From: Uliginosibacterium gangwonense DSM 18521
GTDB taxonomy: Bacteria > Pseudomonadota > Gammaproteobacteria > Burkholderiales > Rhodocyclaceae
DNA length: 64,000 nt
NCBI RefSeq assembly: GCF_000373965.1
Contig: NZ_KB892841.1
Span: 52,330-116,329 of the forward strand
Reading direction: 5' to 3'
In this document: positions 1-8,427 of the stretch, piece after piece
Position numbering within the stretch: position 1 is the stretch's first letter
Layout: each line of letters begins with the position of its first letter
Notes under the pieces: model-generated
Seen by the model: the letters and a program-made list of their open reading frames with translations, nothing else
Databases searched by the model: none
What the model was told of the DNA's origin: nothing
Position numbers and translations under genes: made by a program

Positions 1-768
1 CCACCCGAAGCCAACGTGGGGGATGCACATCTGGATACGGGGACGGGGTCTTTCATTCCCGGTGGCCGGGTAGTCCCTGCCGGGCATGGCATGGAGTGGA
101 TCAGCGCAGCATGGCGTTTGTTTGCGAGCGCGCCTTTGGCCTGGGTGGGGATGTTTGTTGTCTTCGCCCTGATCTGGATCGTGATCTCGATCATTCCTAT
201 TGTTAACATGATTGCCAGCCTTTTGCTGCCCATGTTCATGGGGGGCTTGATGATTGCAGCTGACAACCATTTCAATAAAGGGGACGCGCAATTTAGCGAC
301 CTGTTCGCAGGCTTTGAACGCTACAGCTCCCCCCTGATCGTGTTGGGCGCGCTGTTTCTGGCGTTCTCCTTCGCCTGCCTTTTGCCGATCATTGTGATTG
401 CGATTTTTGGGGGCATTGGCGGTGCGATCCTGGCAGGCACCGGTTTTCAAGGGGCCATGGGTGGCATCTTTGTATCCATCGCCATCGCGGTCATCGTCGT
501 GCTTGCCCTGATGTTCTGCCTGTACGCATCGCTTTGGTTTGCCCCGGCATTGGTGGTTTTGCAGCATGTGCGCCCCCTGGACGCGATGAAGATGAGTTTT
601 TCCGCCTGCATGCGCAACTGGGCGTCCGGGCTGGTGTTCAGCCTGATGGCCTTTTTGCTGATGATTCTGTCTCTCTTGCCACTCGGATTGGGCTTGTTTG
701 TGTTCGCGCCGGTGATGTATATCACCATGTATACAGGCTATCGTGACATTTTCATCCAGGAAGAATGA
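1..768 (+). CDS. BPSS1780-like integral membrane protein (5' end outside window)
   Basis: The frame is open to the first base and reads PPEANVGD before the first possible start (GTG at 16). N-termini of this family often contain an NPYxPPEA-like stretch, so I infer the real start lies upstream of the window. The protein has several long hydrophobic segments (about residues 35-75, 95-130, 140-175 and 205-240 counted from the GTG) and the family-like 'VPAGHGMEWISAAWRLF' entry motif. It is the first visible member of a run of membrane genes ending with a MoxR ATPase and a DUF58 protein. No catalytic motif is visible and its molecular role is unknown. Confidence 0.75.
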   Translation, partial: PPEANVGDAHLDTGTGSFIPGGRVVPAGHGMEWISAAWRLFASAPLAWVGMFVVFALIWIVISIIPIVNMIASLLLPMFMGGLMIAADNHFNKGDAQFSDLFAGFERYSSPLIVLGALFLAFSFACLLPIIVIAIFGGIGGAILAGTGFQGAMGGIFVSIAIAVIVVLALMFCLYASLWFAPALVVLQHVRPLDAMKMSFSACMRNWASGLVFSLMAFLLMILSLLPLGLGLFVFAPVMYITMYTGYRDIFIQEE

Positions 769-816
769 TTTCACCCCATTTACGACGGTGGCACCTGATG
801 GTGTGGCCGCACTTTT

Positions 817-1503
817 ATGCTTGATACGGTTCGCTCTGTCACCACCCCGGAACTCATCGAAGTCCAGCTCCACCCGGCCGGTCTGCTACCGCGCTCGCTG
901 GCGTGGCTGGTGGATGCGGGTATCCGCCTGGGGATCATCATCATGGCCAGCCAGATCCTGCTCATCCTGGGGAATTTTGGGCAGGGCATCCTGTTGCTGC
1001 TGTATTTCGGGCTGGAGTGGTTCTACCCGGTGCTGTTTGAGGTGCTGGGTTCAGGCGCCAGCCCTGGCAAGCGGGCACTCGGGCTTACAGTCGTCAATGC
1101 AGACGGCACGCCCGTGGGCTGGGGGCCTTCGCTGACCCGCAACCTGCTGCGCACGGCGGATTTCCTGCCCTTCCTGTACGCCATCGGCATCATCTCGATA
1201 TTGTTTGACAAGGAATTCCGCCGCCTGGGCGATATCGTAGGGGGCACGCTGGTGATCTACCGTGACCCGACCGGCAAACTCCCTGCCATCGCCCAACTGG
1301 ACCCCATTGCCCCCAACCTGCCGCTGGATCGGGCCACGCAACGCGCCCTGGTGGCCTACGCAGAGCGCGCTGCGCTACTCACCACCGCCCGCCTGGAAGA
1401 GCTTGCCAGTCTGGTGCCCCACCTCGCCCGTAGCGAATCCGGCCCGCAAGGCATGGCCCGCCTGATCGGGCTGGCCAATTACCTGATTGGGCGGCGGACA
1501 TGA
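817..1503 (+). CDS. RDD family membrane protein
   Basis: 228 residues. The RDD pattern is visible: 'RSLAWLVDAGIRLG' (Arg and Asp of the first motif), a hydrophobic pair of helices, 'GASPGKRALGLTVV', and a distal 'FDKEFRRLGDIVGGTLVIYR' type ending. A soluble C-terminal tail of roughly 75 residues follows. RDD proteins are integral membrane proteins; some are linked to ion transport, but this one has no demonstrated substrate. Its stop overlaps the start of the SpoIIM-like gene by 4 bases (ATGA), so the two are translationally coupled. The ATG at 817 has only a weak ribosome binding site. Confidence 0.85.
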   Translation: MLDTVRSVTTPELIEVQLHPAGLLPRSLAWLVDAGIRLGIIIMASQILLILGNFGQGILLLLYFGLEWFYPVLFEVLGSGASPGKRALGLTVVNADGTPVGWGPSLTRNLLRTADFLPFLYAIGIISILFDKEFRRLGDIVGGTLVIYRDPTGKLPAIAQLDPIAPNLPLDRATQRALVAYAERAALLTTARLEELASLVPHLARSESGPQGMARLIGLANYLIGRRT

Positions 1504-2489
1504 AGCAGGAACTCTTCGAGCAGTTGCACAACGCAGAGTGGAAGTTGTTTGAAACCTGGCTGGCGACATCCCCCACCCGGAAGAAACGCAAAAAGGATGC
1601 GCCCCCGCCACCGCCCAGTTTCCCTGCGGCCGAATTGCCACACCGCTATCGCATGCTCTGCCAGCATCTGGCGCTGGCGCGTGACCGGGACTACTCGCTG
1701 GCCCTGGTCGCCTATCTGCACCGCTTGGTGCAGGCCGGACACGACCGGCTCTACGGGGTGCCCGCAGGGTTTGCCATGCGTGCCCTGCGCTACGCGGCCG
1801 GGGGCTTTGCGGCGGATGTGCGGGCCAACCGTTGGTGGGTGCTGGCTGCCACGCTTTTGCTGTTTGGCCCGGCTTTACTCATGATGGTAGCCATCCGCTA
1901 TCAGCCTGATCTGGCGTATCTGGTCGTCAGCCCTGAACAGGTGGCGCACTTTGAGGCCATGTACAACCACACGGGTGACACCATCGTGGCGCGGGAGGCT
2001 TCGACCGATGTGGCCATGTTCGGCTTCTACATCTTCAACAACGTCAGCATCTCATTCCGCTGTTTTGCCGGGGGGATTACCGCCGGACTGATGTCGGCCT
2101 TTGCCTTGATCTTCAACGGCCTGTTGTTCGGGGTGGTGGAATCCCGTCTGGCACTGGCCGGACTAGGGCACAATTTCTATTCCTTTGTGATCGGGCATGC
2201 GGGCTTCGAGTTGGGGGCAATCACCCTCTCCGGCGCGGCAGGCCTGCGCCTTGGCATGGCCGTGGTGGTGCCAGGACGGCGTACCCGGCGCGAGGCGTTG
2301 CGCGAGACAGCCTCTTCGCTGATCGGCATGGTGTGCGGGCTGGCAGCGATGCTGGTGATCGCCGCACTGATCGAAGCCTTTTGGTCGCCCTTGCGACTGG
2401 ACTACACCCTTAAGCTCATCGTGGGTTCCATACTCTGCCTGATGCCCATAGCGTATTTCATCTTCGCGGGGAGGGATCATGGAGCTTGA
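1500..2489 (+). CDS. SpoIIM-like (stage II sporulation protein M family) membrane protein
   Basis: 329 residues. A soluble N-terminal portion of about 115 residues is followed by several transmembrane helices. The central 'FYIFNNVSISFRCFAGGITAG' region and the later 'FVIGHAGFELGAITLSGAAGLRLG' motif are typical of SpoIIM-family proteins. In Bacillus SpoIIM belongs to the peptidoglycan-remodelling DMP complex of the forespore. This organism shows no sign of sporulation, so a general envelope role together with the neighbouring MoxR/DUF58 genes is more likely, but that is inference. It overlaps both neighbours (4 bases upstream, 11 downstream). Confidence 0.85.
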   Translation: MKQELFEQLHNAEWKLFETWLATSPTRKKRKKDAPPPPPSFPAAELPHRYRMLCQHLALARDRDYSLALVAYLHRLVQAGHDRLYGVPAGFAMRALRYAAGGFAADVRANRWWVLAATLLLFGPALLMMVAIRYQPDLAYLVVSPEQVAHFEAMYNHTGDTIVAREASTDVAMFGFYIFNNVSISFRCFAGGITAGLMSAFALIFNGLLFGVVESRLALAGLGHNFYSFVIGHAGFELGAITLSGAAGLRLGMAVVVPGRRTRREALRETASSLIGMVCGLAAMLVIAALIEAFWSPLRLDYTLKLIVGSILCLMPIAYFIFAGRDHGA

Positions 2490-4011
2490 ACGCCTCTCCG
2501 TCGCCCTGCGCCCACGCAACAATTGGGAAGCGGTGGACCTCGGGCTACGCCTGGCGGTCTGCAATCTGCGTGCACTCTATGCCAGCTGGATGGTGGTGGC
2601 ACTCCCCGTGGCCGCGTTGATTTTCCTGGTCGTTGGCGGCGGGCTGGGCAAACCGGCATGGGCCGCTTTTGCCTTGTGGTGGCTCAAGCCTGCTTTTGAC
2701 CGCATCGGCGTCCACGTCATCAGCCATGCGGTTTTTGGCGAGGCTCCCAGCGTGCGGGATACCCTGCGTGCCTTGCCACGCCTGCTGGGTGCTACAGGTC
2801 TGCTCTGGGGACTCACGCTGGGGCGCTTCAGCCTGCAACGCAGCGCGCTTCTACCGGTCGACGTGCTTGAAGGGCTGAAGGGTGCTGCCGCCCGCCAGCG
2901 CAAATCACTGATCTCACGCCGCATCTCCAACGCGGCCATCTGGCAGACCCTGGCTTGGCTGCATCTGGAGACGGTGTTCTGGCTAGGCTTCTGGGCCATG
3001 ATCCTGCTCATGATCCCCAAGGAACTGCTGCCGGACTTCAACTGGCTTGATCTGATCCGTGGTGGTGAACTCCCGAGCTGGCTGTACTGGTGTTCCTATG
3101 CCCCGCTCTGGCTGGCGAGCGTACTGCTCGAACCCCTCTATATTGCCGGGGGTTTCATGCTCTACATCAAGCGCCGGACAGACCTGGAAGCCTGGGATAT
3201 CGAACTGCAACTGCGCCGCCTGAATCAACGCAAGGAGGCCAGTTCGCTCTTTGGCATCCTTGCCAGTGCGGCACTGGCCCTGATGCTGGGCGCTGTAATG
3301 CTGAGTCCGGGCGAAGCACAGGCTGCCACCAGCCGCGATACGGCCATTGCCAAAGCGCCAGAGACGCTGAAGGAAGTCCTCAAGCAGCCGGAATTTGGTA
3401 AGGATGAAGTGGATCACCAACTCAAATGGCATGACGACTGGCGCAAATCCGATACCAAAGATCCTTCCTGGCAATTTCCAGACTGGTTCAAGGATTTTGC
3501 CAAGTCGGTGGGACACGGCCTGACATTGGTCATCAAAAGCATTGCCGCCCTGGGGCGCATCGGCGGTTGGCTGCTCATCGCACTGGCCGTGATGGCGCTG
3601 GCCTATCTCATCAGCCGCTTCCGCTGGCAGAAAACCAAACGGCTACACATTCCACCGGCCGAGCTGGCGGGCTTTGATATCCGCCCGCAATCCTTGCCCA
3701 AGGATATTGCAGCCCATGCACTGGAATTGTTACGCAATAACGATCCGCGTGGTGCGCTCAGTCTGCTCTTCCGTGGCAGTCTCTCGCGTCTGGCACACCG
3801 TGAGCAGGTGCCTTTCACACGCGGGGATACCGAAGGCGATTGTCTGGAGCGTGTTCGCAAGAGTGCCCCTGCCCGCTCGGGTTTCTTCGCCCGGCTACTG
3901 GGCTGCTGGCAACGGCTGGCCTACGCCCACCGGGTCATCCCCCCCAGCGAAATCGAAGCCTTGTGTGAAGAGTGGTGGCGGGAATTTGGCCGGGGAGACG
4001 CTCATGTCTAA
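2479..4011 (+). CDS. DUF4129 domain membrane protein
   Basis: 510 residues with an N-terminal multi-helix membrane region (about 1-290) and a periplasmic-looking charged stretch (about 290-350, 'KAPETLKEVLKQPEFGKDEVDHQ'). A single helix follows (about 368-392, 'GGWLLIALAVMALAYLI'), then a C-terminal DUF4129 domain ('ALELLRNNDPRGALSLLFRGSLSRL' through 'CEEWWREFG'). DUF4129 is often found next to MoxR, DUF58 and transglutaminase-like membrane proteins. Start ATG at 2479 lies inside the end of the SpoIIM gene and the end overlaps the next gene by 8 bases. Function unknown. Confidence 0.8.
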   Translation: MELERLSVALRPRNNWEAVDLGLRLAVCNLRALYASWMVVALPVAALIFLVVGGGLGKPAWAAFALWWLKPAFDRIGVHVISHAVFGEAPSVRDTLRALPRLLGATGLLWGLTLGRFSLQRSALLPVDVLEGLKGAAARQRKSLISRRISNAAIWQTLAWLHLETVFWLGFWAMILLMIPKELLPDFNWLDLIRGGELPSWLYWCSYAPLWLASVLLEPLYIAGGFMLYIKRRTDLEAWDIELQLRRLNQRKEASSLFGILASAALALMLGAVMLSPGEAQAATSRDTAIAKAPETLKEVLKQPEFGKDEVDHQLKWHDDWRKSDTKDPSWQFPDWFKDFAKSVGHGLTLVIKSIAALGRIGGWLLIALAVMALAYLISRFRWQKTKRLHIPPAELAGFDIRPQSLPKDIAAHALELLRNNDPRGALSLLFRGSLSRLAHREQVPFTRGDTEGDCLERVRKSAPARSGFFARLLGCWQRLAYAHRVIPPSEIEALCEEWWREFGRGDAHV

Positions 4012-5287
4012 AACCCGCTGGATTCTGCTGACCATCGCGTTGATCCTTGTCTCCTTGGTCGGAAGCTTCCTTGCCATGCATCTGCGCTGGGAGCAAACCA
4101 CCCGCCGCACAGGCATGACGGGGGAAGCCCTACACAACCCATACCACGCTGGCATGGAGCTGATGGATCGCCTGGGCTACCCGGCCAAACGCCTGGACAA
4201 CACTGCAAGCCTTGCACGCCTATCGAGTCAGACCACCTTGCTACTGGCGGACCCTGGCAAATTCAGCGATAAAACCCAGCTTGCCATATTGACCAATTGG
4301 GTACGCAACGGCGGGCATTTAGTGCTGCCACTCAGTACGGAACAGCGCGACAACCCACTGTTTGATGCTTTTGGCATTCAGCCTCTGGGCGCAATGCAAG
4401 ACAAGGAAAGCAAAACCTTCAAACTGCATGTTGAAGGCGAAACCTTGCAGATCAGGCTCGACGAGGCAGAGGTCTTTGAATCAGACAAGGCTCCTATGTG
4501 GGAAGCCGACCTGGATGGCTGGTTTGTGAGCGACGTTGCTAAACACCCAAAGCCCTCTGAGGATGAAGACGAAGACAGCGAGGGGAACAACGCCTCGCTC
4601 AAACACAAGGAACACTTTGTCACCGTCCAGCCCAAGGACGTGGATGACCCCGAGCCCACGGATACGGTCTCCATCTATGCCCGCCTGAAGTATGGCAAGG
4701 GGTTTGTGACGGTGGGCGACACATCTATGCTGACCAACCCGCAGATCGCCAAGTTCGACCACGGCCGCCTGCTGGTGCATCTGCTCAGCCTGCCAGACGA
4801 CAATCGTCCGGTCTTCATGATTCTGGCACCGGAATTCCCCAGTCTGCCTGCATGGCTGGCTCAGCACGCACCCGAGGCACTGGCGGCATTCCTCCTGCTA
4901 GCGTTGAGCAGCATCTGGCACTTTGCGCCGCGCTTCGGCCCCCTGCTCCCTGAGCCGCAACCCGTGCGCCCAGGGCTACGTGAACATTTGTCGGCCAGTG
5001 GCAGCTTCTTGCTCAAAGCCCGGGCATATGAAGCGCTGATCGCCCCCTTGCGCGAGGAAGTCACGCGCCAGCTCAGCTTTCTGCAAAGCCGTCATCCGGA
5101 GATCCGCACGCCACACGACCTGGGCGCGGCCCTCAGCGGCATGAATGCCAACGAGATTGCCCGTGCCCTGATGCCCGACCCGGAAAACCACCAGGAATTC
5201 TTGCGCCGCTGCCATACCCTGGCTGTGCTGCGCGATCACTGTAACCGCATGCGACAACCCGCTTCTGATCCAGGAACCCACCCATGA
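4004..5287 (+). CDS. DUF4350 domain membrane protein
   Basis: The same frame is open from 3674, but the ATG at 4004 gives the sensible N-terminus 'MSKTRWILLTIALILVSL', a membrane anchor. 427 residues. The region after the anchor ('HNPYHAGMELMDRLGY', 'TTLLLADPGKFSDKTQLAILTNWVRNGGHLVLPL') is the DUF4350 / GATase-like ThuA-type fold seen in MoxR clusters. A highly acidic insert lies near residues 185-200 ('EDEDEDSEGNN') and a second membrane helix near 290-310. The stop overlaps the moxR start by 4 bases. No enzymatic residues are evident, so a scaffold or ligand-binding role is possible. Confidence 0.75.
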   Translation: MSKTRWILLTIALILVSLVGSFLAMHLRWEQTTRRTGMTGEALHNPYHAGMELMDRLGYPAKRLDNTASLARLSSQTTLLLADPGKFSDKTQLAILTNWVRNGGHLVLPLSTEQRDNPLFDAFGIQPLGAMQDKESKTFKLHVEGETLQIRLDEAEVFESDKAPMWEADLDGWFVSDVAKHPKPSEDEDEDSEGNNASLKHKEHFVTVQPKDVDDPEPTDTVSIYARLKYGKGFVTVGDTSMLTNPQIAKFDHGRLLVHLLSLPDDNRPVFMILAPEFPSLPAWLAQHAPEALAAFLLLALSSIWHFAPRFGPLLPEPQPVRPGLREHLSASGSFLLKARAYEALIAPLREEVTRQLSFLQSRHPEIRTPHDLGAALSGMNANEIARALMPDPENHQEFLRRCHTLAVLRDHCNRMRQPASDPGTHP

Positions 5288-6255
5288 ATCTGCCCACCAC
5301 CCCCATCGAAGCCACCGAACTGGCACGCCAGCTGCGCGGGGAAGTTGCCCGCGTCTTTGTGGGCCAGAATGCTGTGGTTGAACACACGCTTTGCGCACTG
5401 CTCTCAGGCGGCCACATCCTGCTTGAAGGCGTGCCCGGCCTGGGCAAGACCTTGCTGGTCAAGGCGCTGGCAAAAACCTTCGGTGGCCAGTTTGCACGTA
5501 TCCAATTCACCCCTGACCTGATGCCTGCGGACGTTACCGGCCACACCCTGTATGACGTGCGCAGCAGCCAGTTCGTGATCCGCCGTGGCCCGGTGTTTGC
5601 CAATCTGGTGCTGGCCGACGAAATCAACCGCGCCCCGGCCAAGACCCAGGCCGCGCTGTTGGAAGTGATGCAGGAGGCGCAAGTCACCATCGAAGGCAAG
5701 ACCATGCCCCTGCCTCCCCCTTTCCTGGTGCTAGCCACCCAGAACCCGATTGAGCAGGAAGGCACCTACGCACTGCCCGAAGCACAGCTTGACCGCTTCC
5801 TGCTCAAAGTGCTGATCGACTACCCCTCCCTGACCGAAGAACGTGCCCTGGTCGCAGCATCCTGCACCGGGCGCACCGGGGACCGCCTAGAGGTGGAAAG
5901 CGTGCGCCAGATCGCCACCCCGGAACAGCTTGTCGCCATGCAGCAGATTGCCGCAGGCTTGCGCGTGGATGATGCAGTGCTCGATTACGCCGTGCGTATC
6001 GTGCGCTCTACCCGCGAGTGGCCGGGGATTGCCATTGGCGCAGGGCCACGCGGCGCCATCGCCCTGGTCCGCGCCGCACGCGCCATCGCACTCCTGGCAG
6101 GCAGAGACTTTGTGACCCCGGATGATGTCAAACACATTGCCCTGCCCGCCTTGCGCCACCGTATTAGCCTGGTGCCGGAAGCCGAGATTGAAGGGCTTTC
6201 CATCGACGGCGTGCTGAACAGCCTGCTTGCGCGCACCGACGCTCCGCGTGCCTGA
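5284..6255 (+). CDS. MoxR family AAA+ ATPase
   Basis: 323 residues, the usual MoxR length. Walker A is GVPGLGKT (residues 49-56), Walker B is LVLADEINR (about 108-116), and sensor 1 is in '[11 protein letters not shown]'. The C-terminal lid domain is present. MoxR ATPases act as chaperone-like machines that mature or activate partner complexes, usually through a vWA/DUF58 protein encoded next door, as here. The ATGA overlap with the DUF4350 gene and the 6-base gap to the DUF58 gene indicate one transcript with the upstream membrane genes. Confidence 0.93.
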   Translation: MNLPTTPIEATELARQLRGEVARVFVGQNAVVEHTLCALLSGGHILLEGVPGLGKTLLVKALAKTFGGQFARIQFTPDLMPADVTGHTLYDVRSSQFVIRRGPVFANLVLADEINRAPAKTQAALLEVMQEAQVTIEGKTMPLPPPFLVLATQNPIEQEGTYALPEAQLDRFLLKVLIDYPSLTEERALVAASCTGRTGDRLEVESVRQIATPEQLVAMQQIAAGLRVDDAVLDYAVRIVRSTREWPGIAIGAGPRGAIALVRAARAIALLAGRDFVTPDDVKHIALPALRHRISLVPEAEIEGLSIDGVLNSLLARTDAPRA

Positions 6256-6261
6256 TCGCCC

Positions 6262-7569
6262 ATGGTTCTGCCATCCAAATACCTGCTGATCGGTGTAACG
6301 GCCTGGTTTGCCAGCGGCGTCATCACAGCCTTTGTCCCCTCTGCCTCCATTGTGTGCACGGGCGGCGGCATCCTGTTACTGCTTTGGGCGGCGACAGACT
6401 TTGTCCTGGCCAGGAGTCAGGCACTGCCCGTGTTGCAACGGGTGGTGAAATCCACCCTGGCACTGGGAGAATGGGCACCAGTCGAGCTTCGTCTGCATTG
6501 GCCGCACAATGTGCCGGAACTGGCAGAGGTTTTTGACCACTTCCCGCAAAACTTTGTCCAGGAAGGTTTACCCGGCAAGATTCTGACGGCAGGCGCCAAC
6601 ACCTTTTCGCTGCGCTACCGGGTTCGCCCGCTGCTACGTGGCGACCACCGCTTCGGGGCGACCGAGCTGCGTATCCGCTCGCCCTGGGGTGCCTGGCTGC
6701 GCCAAAGCGCGATGGGTGAAACACAGGATGTGCGCGTCTATCCCAATTTTGCCCCCTTGGCGCGACATGCCCTGCGTGCGGTGGATTACCGCAATGCCCG
6801 TTTTGGTTTGCAACAGCGCCGGCGACGGGGTCAGGGGATGGATTTTGCCCAGTTGCGTGAATACCGCGAGGGAGATTCCCTCCGGCAAGTCGACTGGAAA
6901 GCGACCATGCGCATGGGCAAGATGATCTCCCGTGAATACCAGGATGAGCGCGACCAGCGCATTCTGCTGCTGGTCGACTGCGGGCGGCGGATGGGCGCAC
7001 GCGATGGCGACCTCTCGCACTTTGACCATGCGCTGGACACCATGCTGATGCTGGCCTACGTGGCCTTGAGCCATGGTGACCGGGTGGGCTTGATGACTTT
7101 GGGCGGGCCGGAGCGTTATCTGCCCACACAGCATTCATCCAGCACGGTCAGCCACATCCTGCGTGAAACCTACGATTTGCAGCCAACCTTGCAGGTCAGC
7201 GATTTTGAACGTGCGGCAGAAAGCCTGCTGGCCCGCGAGCGCAAGCGCGCCTTGGTCGTGTTGCTGACCAACCTGCGTGACGAAGACGACCAGGGCCTGC
7301 TCTCCGCCACCCGCATCCTGAGCAAGAACCATCTGGTCTTGGTTGCCAGCCTGCGCGAAAGTGCCCTGGACCGCGTACAGACCGAAACCATCCACAGTGC
7401 CCAAGACGCAGCCCGCCTGGGCGCCGCCGTAGGCTACGCACGTCGCCGTGAAGCCTCGCTGCGGCGGCTGCGGGCAGAAGGCGTCATGTGCCTGGATGTA
7501 ACGCCAGAGTCGCTGGCCATTGAAACGGTGAATCGTTACCTGGCCGTCAAGGCCGCAAGTTTGTTGTAA
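6262..7569 (+). CDS. DUF58 domain protein, MoxR partner
   Basis: 435 residues. Two N-terminal hydrophobic segments (about 5-50) are followed by a beta-rich region and the DUF58 signature 'GMDFAQLREYREGDSLRQVD' with 'WKATMRMGKMISREY' after it. A vWA-like strand 'ILLLVDCGRRMGARDGD' comes next; the classical DxSxS metal site is not intact (DCGRR). DUF58 proteins accompany MoxR ATPases and are thought to link the ATPase to its membrane substrate. It is the last gene of the overlapping operon, and the 199-base gap that follows marks its end. Confidence 0.88.
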   Translation: MVLPSKYLLIGVTAWFASGVITAFVPSASIVCTGGGILLLLWAATDFVLARSQALPVLQRVVKSTLALGEWAPVELRLHWPHNVPELAEVFDHFPQNFVQEGLPGKILTAGANTFSLRYRVRPLLRGDHRFGATELRIRSPWGAWLRQSAMGETQDVRVYPNFAPLARHALRAVDYRNARFGLQQRRRRGQGMDFAQLREYREGDSLRQVDWKATMRMGKMISREYQDERDQRILLLVDCGRRMGARDGDLSHFDHALDTMLMLAYVALSHGDRVGLMTLGGPERYLPTQHSSSTVSHILRETYDLQPTLQVSDFERAAESLLARERKRALVVLLTNLRDEDDQGLLSATRILSKNHLVLVASLRESALDRVQTETIHSAQDAARLGAAVGYARRREASLRRLRAEGVMCLDVTPESLAIETVNRYLAVKAASLL

Positions 7570-7768
7570 AAAGCGCTTAAAACATTAAAAATATTACAAA
7601 CACAACACCTCAGATGACCAATGGTGTTTTCCTCGCCGGCGGCTGGAACTATTATTCAGACATAGGATCGAATCACGCGAAGAACGGGTGGGGAAGCAGA
7701 CAAGCTTCCGCGTTTTGGGGCAAAACAGGCCAGCCCTTGATGACCTGAGGATAACGAGGAGGGTTGAG

Positions 7769-8329
7769 ATGGACATGAATCGACGCCCCATCCAGGTGGC
7801 AATCCTGTCACTGGCCTTCGTTTGCTCGGGCGCTTTCGCGCAGTCAAGCGGTTTGCGTCTGACGCCTCAGTTTGGCGTGTATGAAAATCCTATCGGCCTA
7901 AAATTGCGTCTGATCAATTCACGCAGCCCCTTATTCTCGGTGCCTGCAGATAATTATCTGGCGCCGCCGGTTGAGCACTCCTCACAGGCTTCCAACAGAG
8001 CATCTACCGCACTGATCGGAGATTGGCAGCTCAACGCCAGTGGCCTGCGTGCGTCGGCGGGCTTGGTCTTGCGCTATAAGGTCAGCACACTTCTTGGCGA
8101 AGAAAACCGCCGCCAGGATGTCTTTCAAAGCTCGCCGGAAACCTATATCGGCCTGGGCTGGAGTACCGAGCCCTTTGGTGCCAAGAGTTGGCGCTTCTCT
8201 GCTGACGTGGGGTCTTTTGTCTCCACCCGTTCGCGCAACATCAGCAGCATGGCCCAAGGTTTGCAGCCCGATGGCACAGGCATCCGCTGGACGCCTTACC
8301 TGTCCATCGGCGCACAGTTCAACTACTGA
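7769..8329 (+). CDS. Small exported protein, probable outer-membrane beta-barrel
   Basis: The frame is open from 7688, but a strong ribosome binding site (GAGGAGGG, 7756-7763) sits 5 bases before the ATG at 7769. 186 residues with a signal peptide ending near 'CSGAFA'. The mature part alternates polar and hydrophobic residues ('LRASAGLVLRYKVSTLL', 'SWRFSADVGSFVST') and ends in an aromatic residue after 'LSIGAQFN', as outer-membrane barrels do. I do not recognise the family. It stands alone between the MoxR operon and the convergent c-di-GMP gene. Confidence 0.7.
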   Translation: MDMNRRPIQVAILSLAFVCSGAFAQSSGLRLTPQFGVYENPIGLKLRLINSRSPLFSVPADNYLAPPVEHSSQASNRASTALIGDWQLNASGLRASAGLVLRYKVSTLLGEENRRQDVFQSSPETYIGLGWSTEPFGAKSWRFSADVGSFVSTRSRNISSMAQGLQPDGTGIRWTPYLSIGAQFNY

Positions 8330-8427
8330 TCAATTTTCCGGGTTGCTCTATTCGCGCTGGCGTCAAAAAAGCGTAAAGGGAGTCTGTCTGATCCGGGGTG
8401 TCAAACTGCGATCCCCTGTACAACCTT

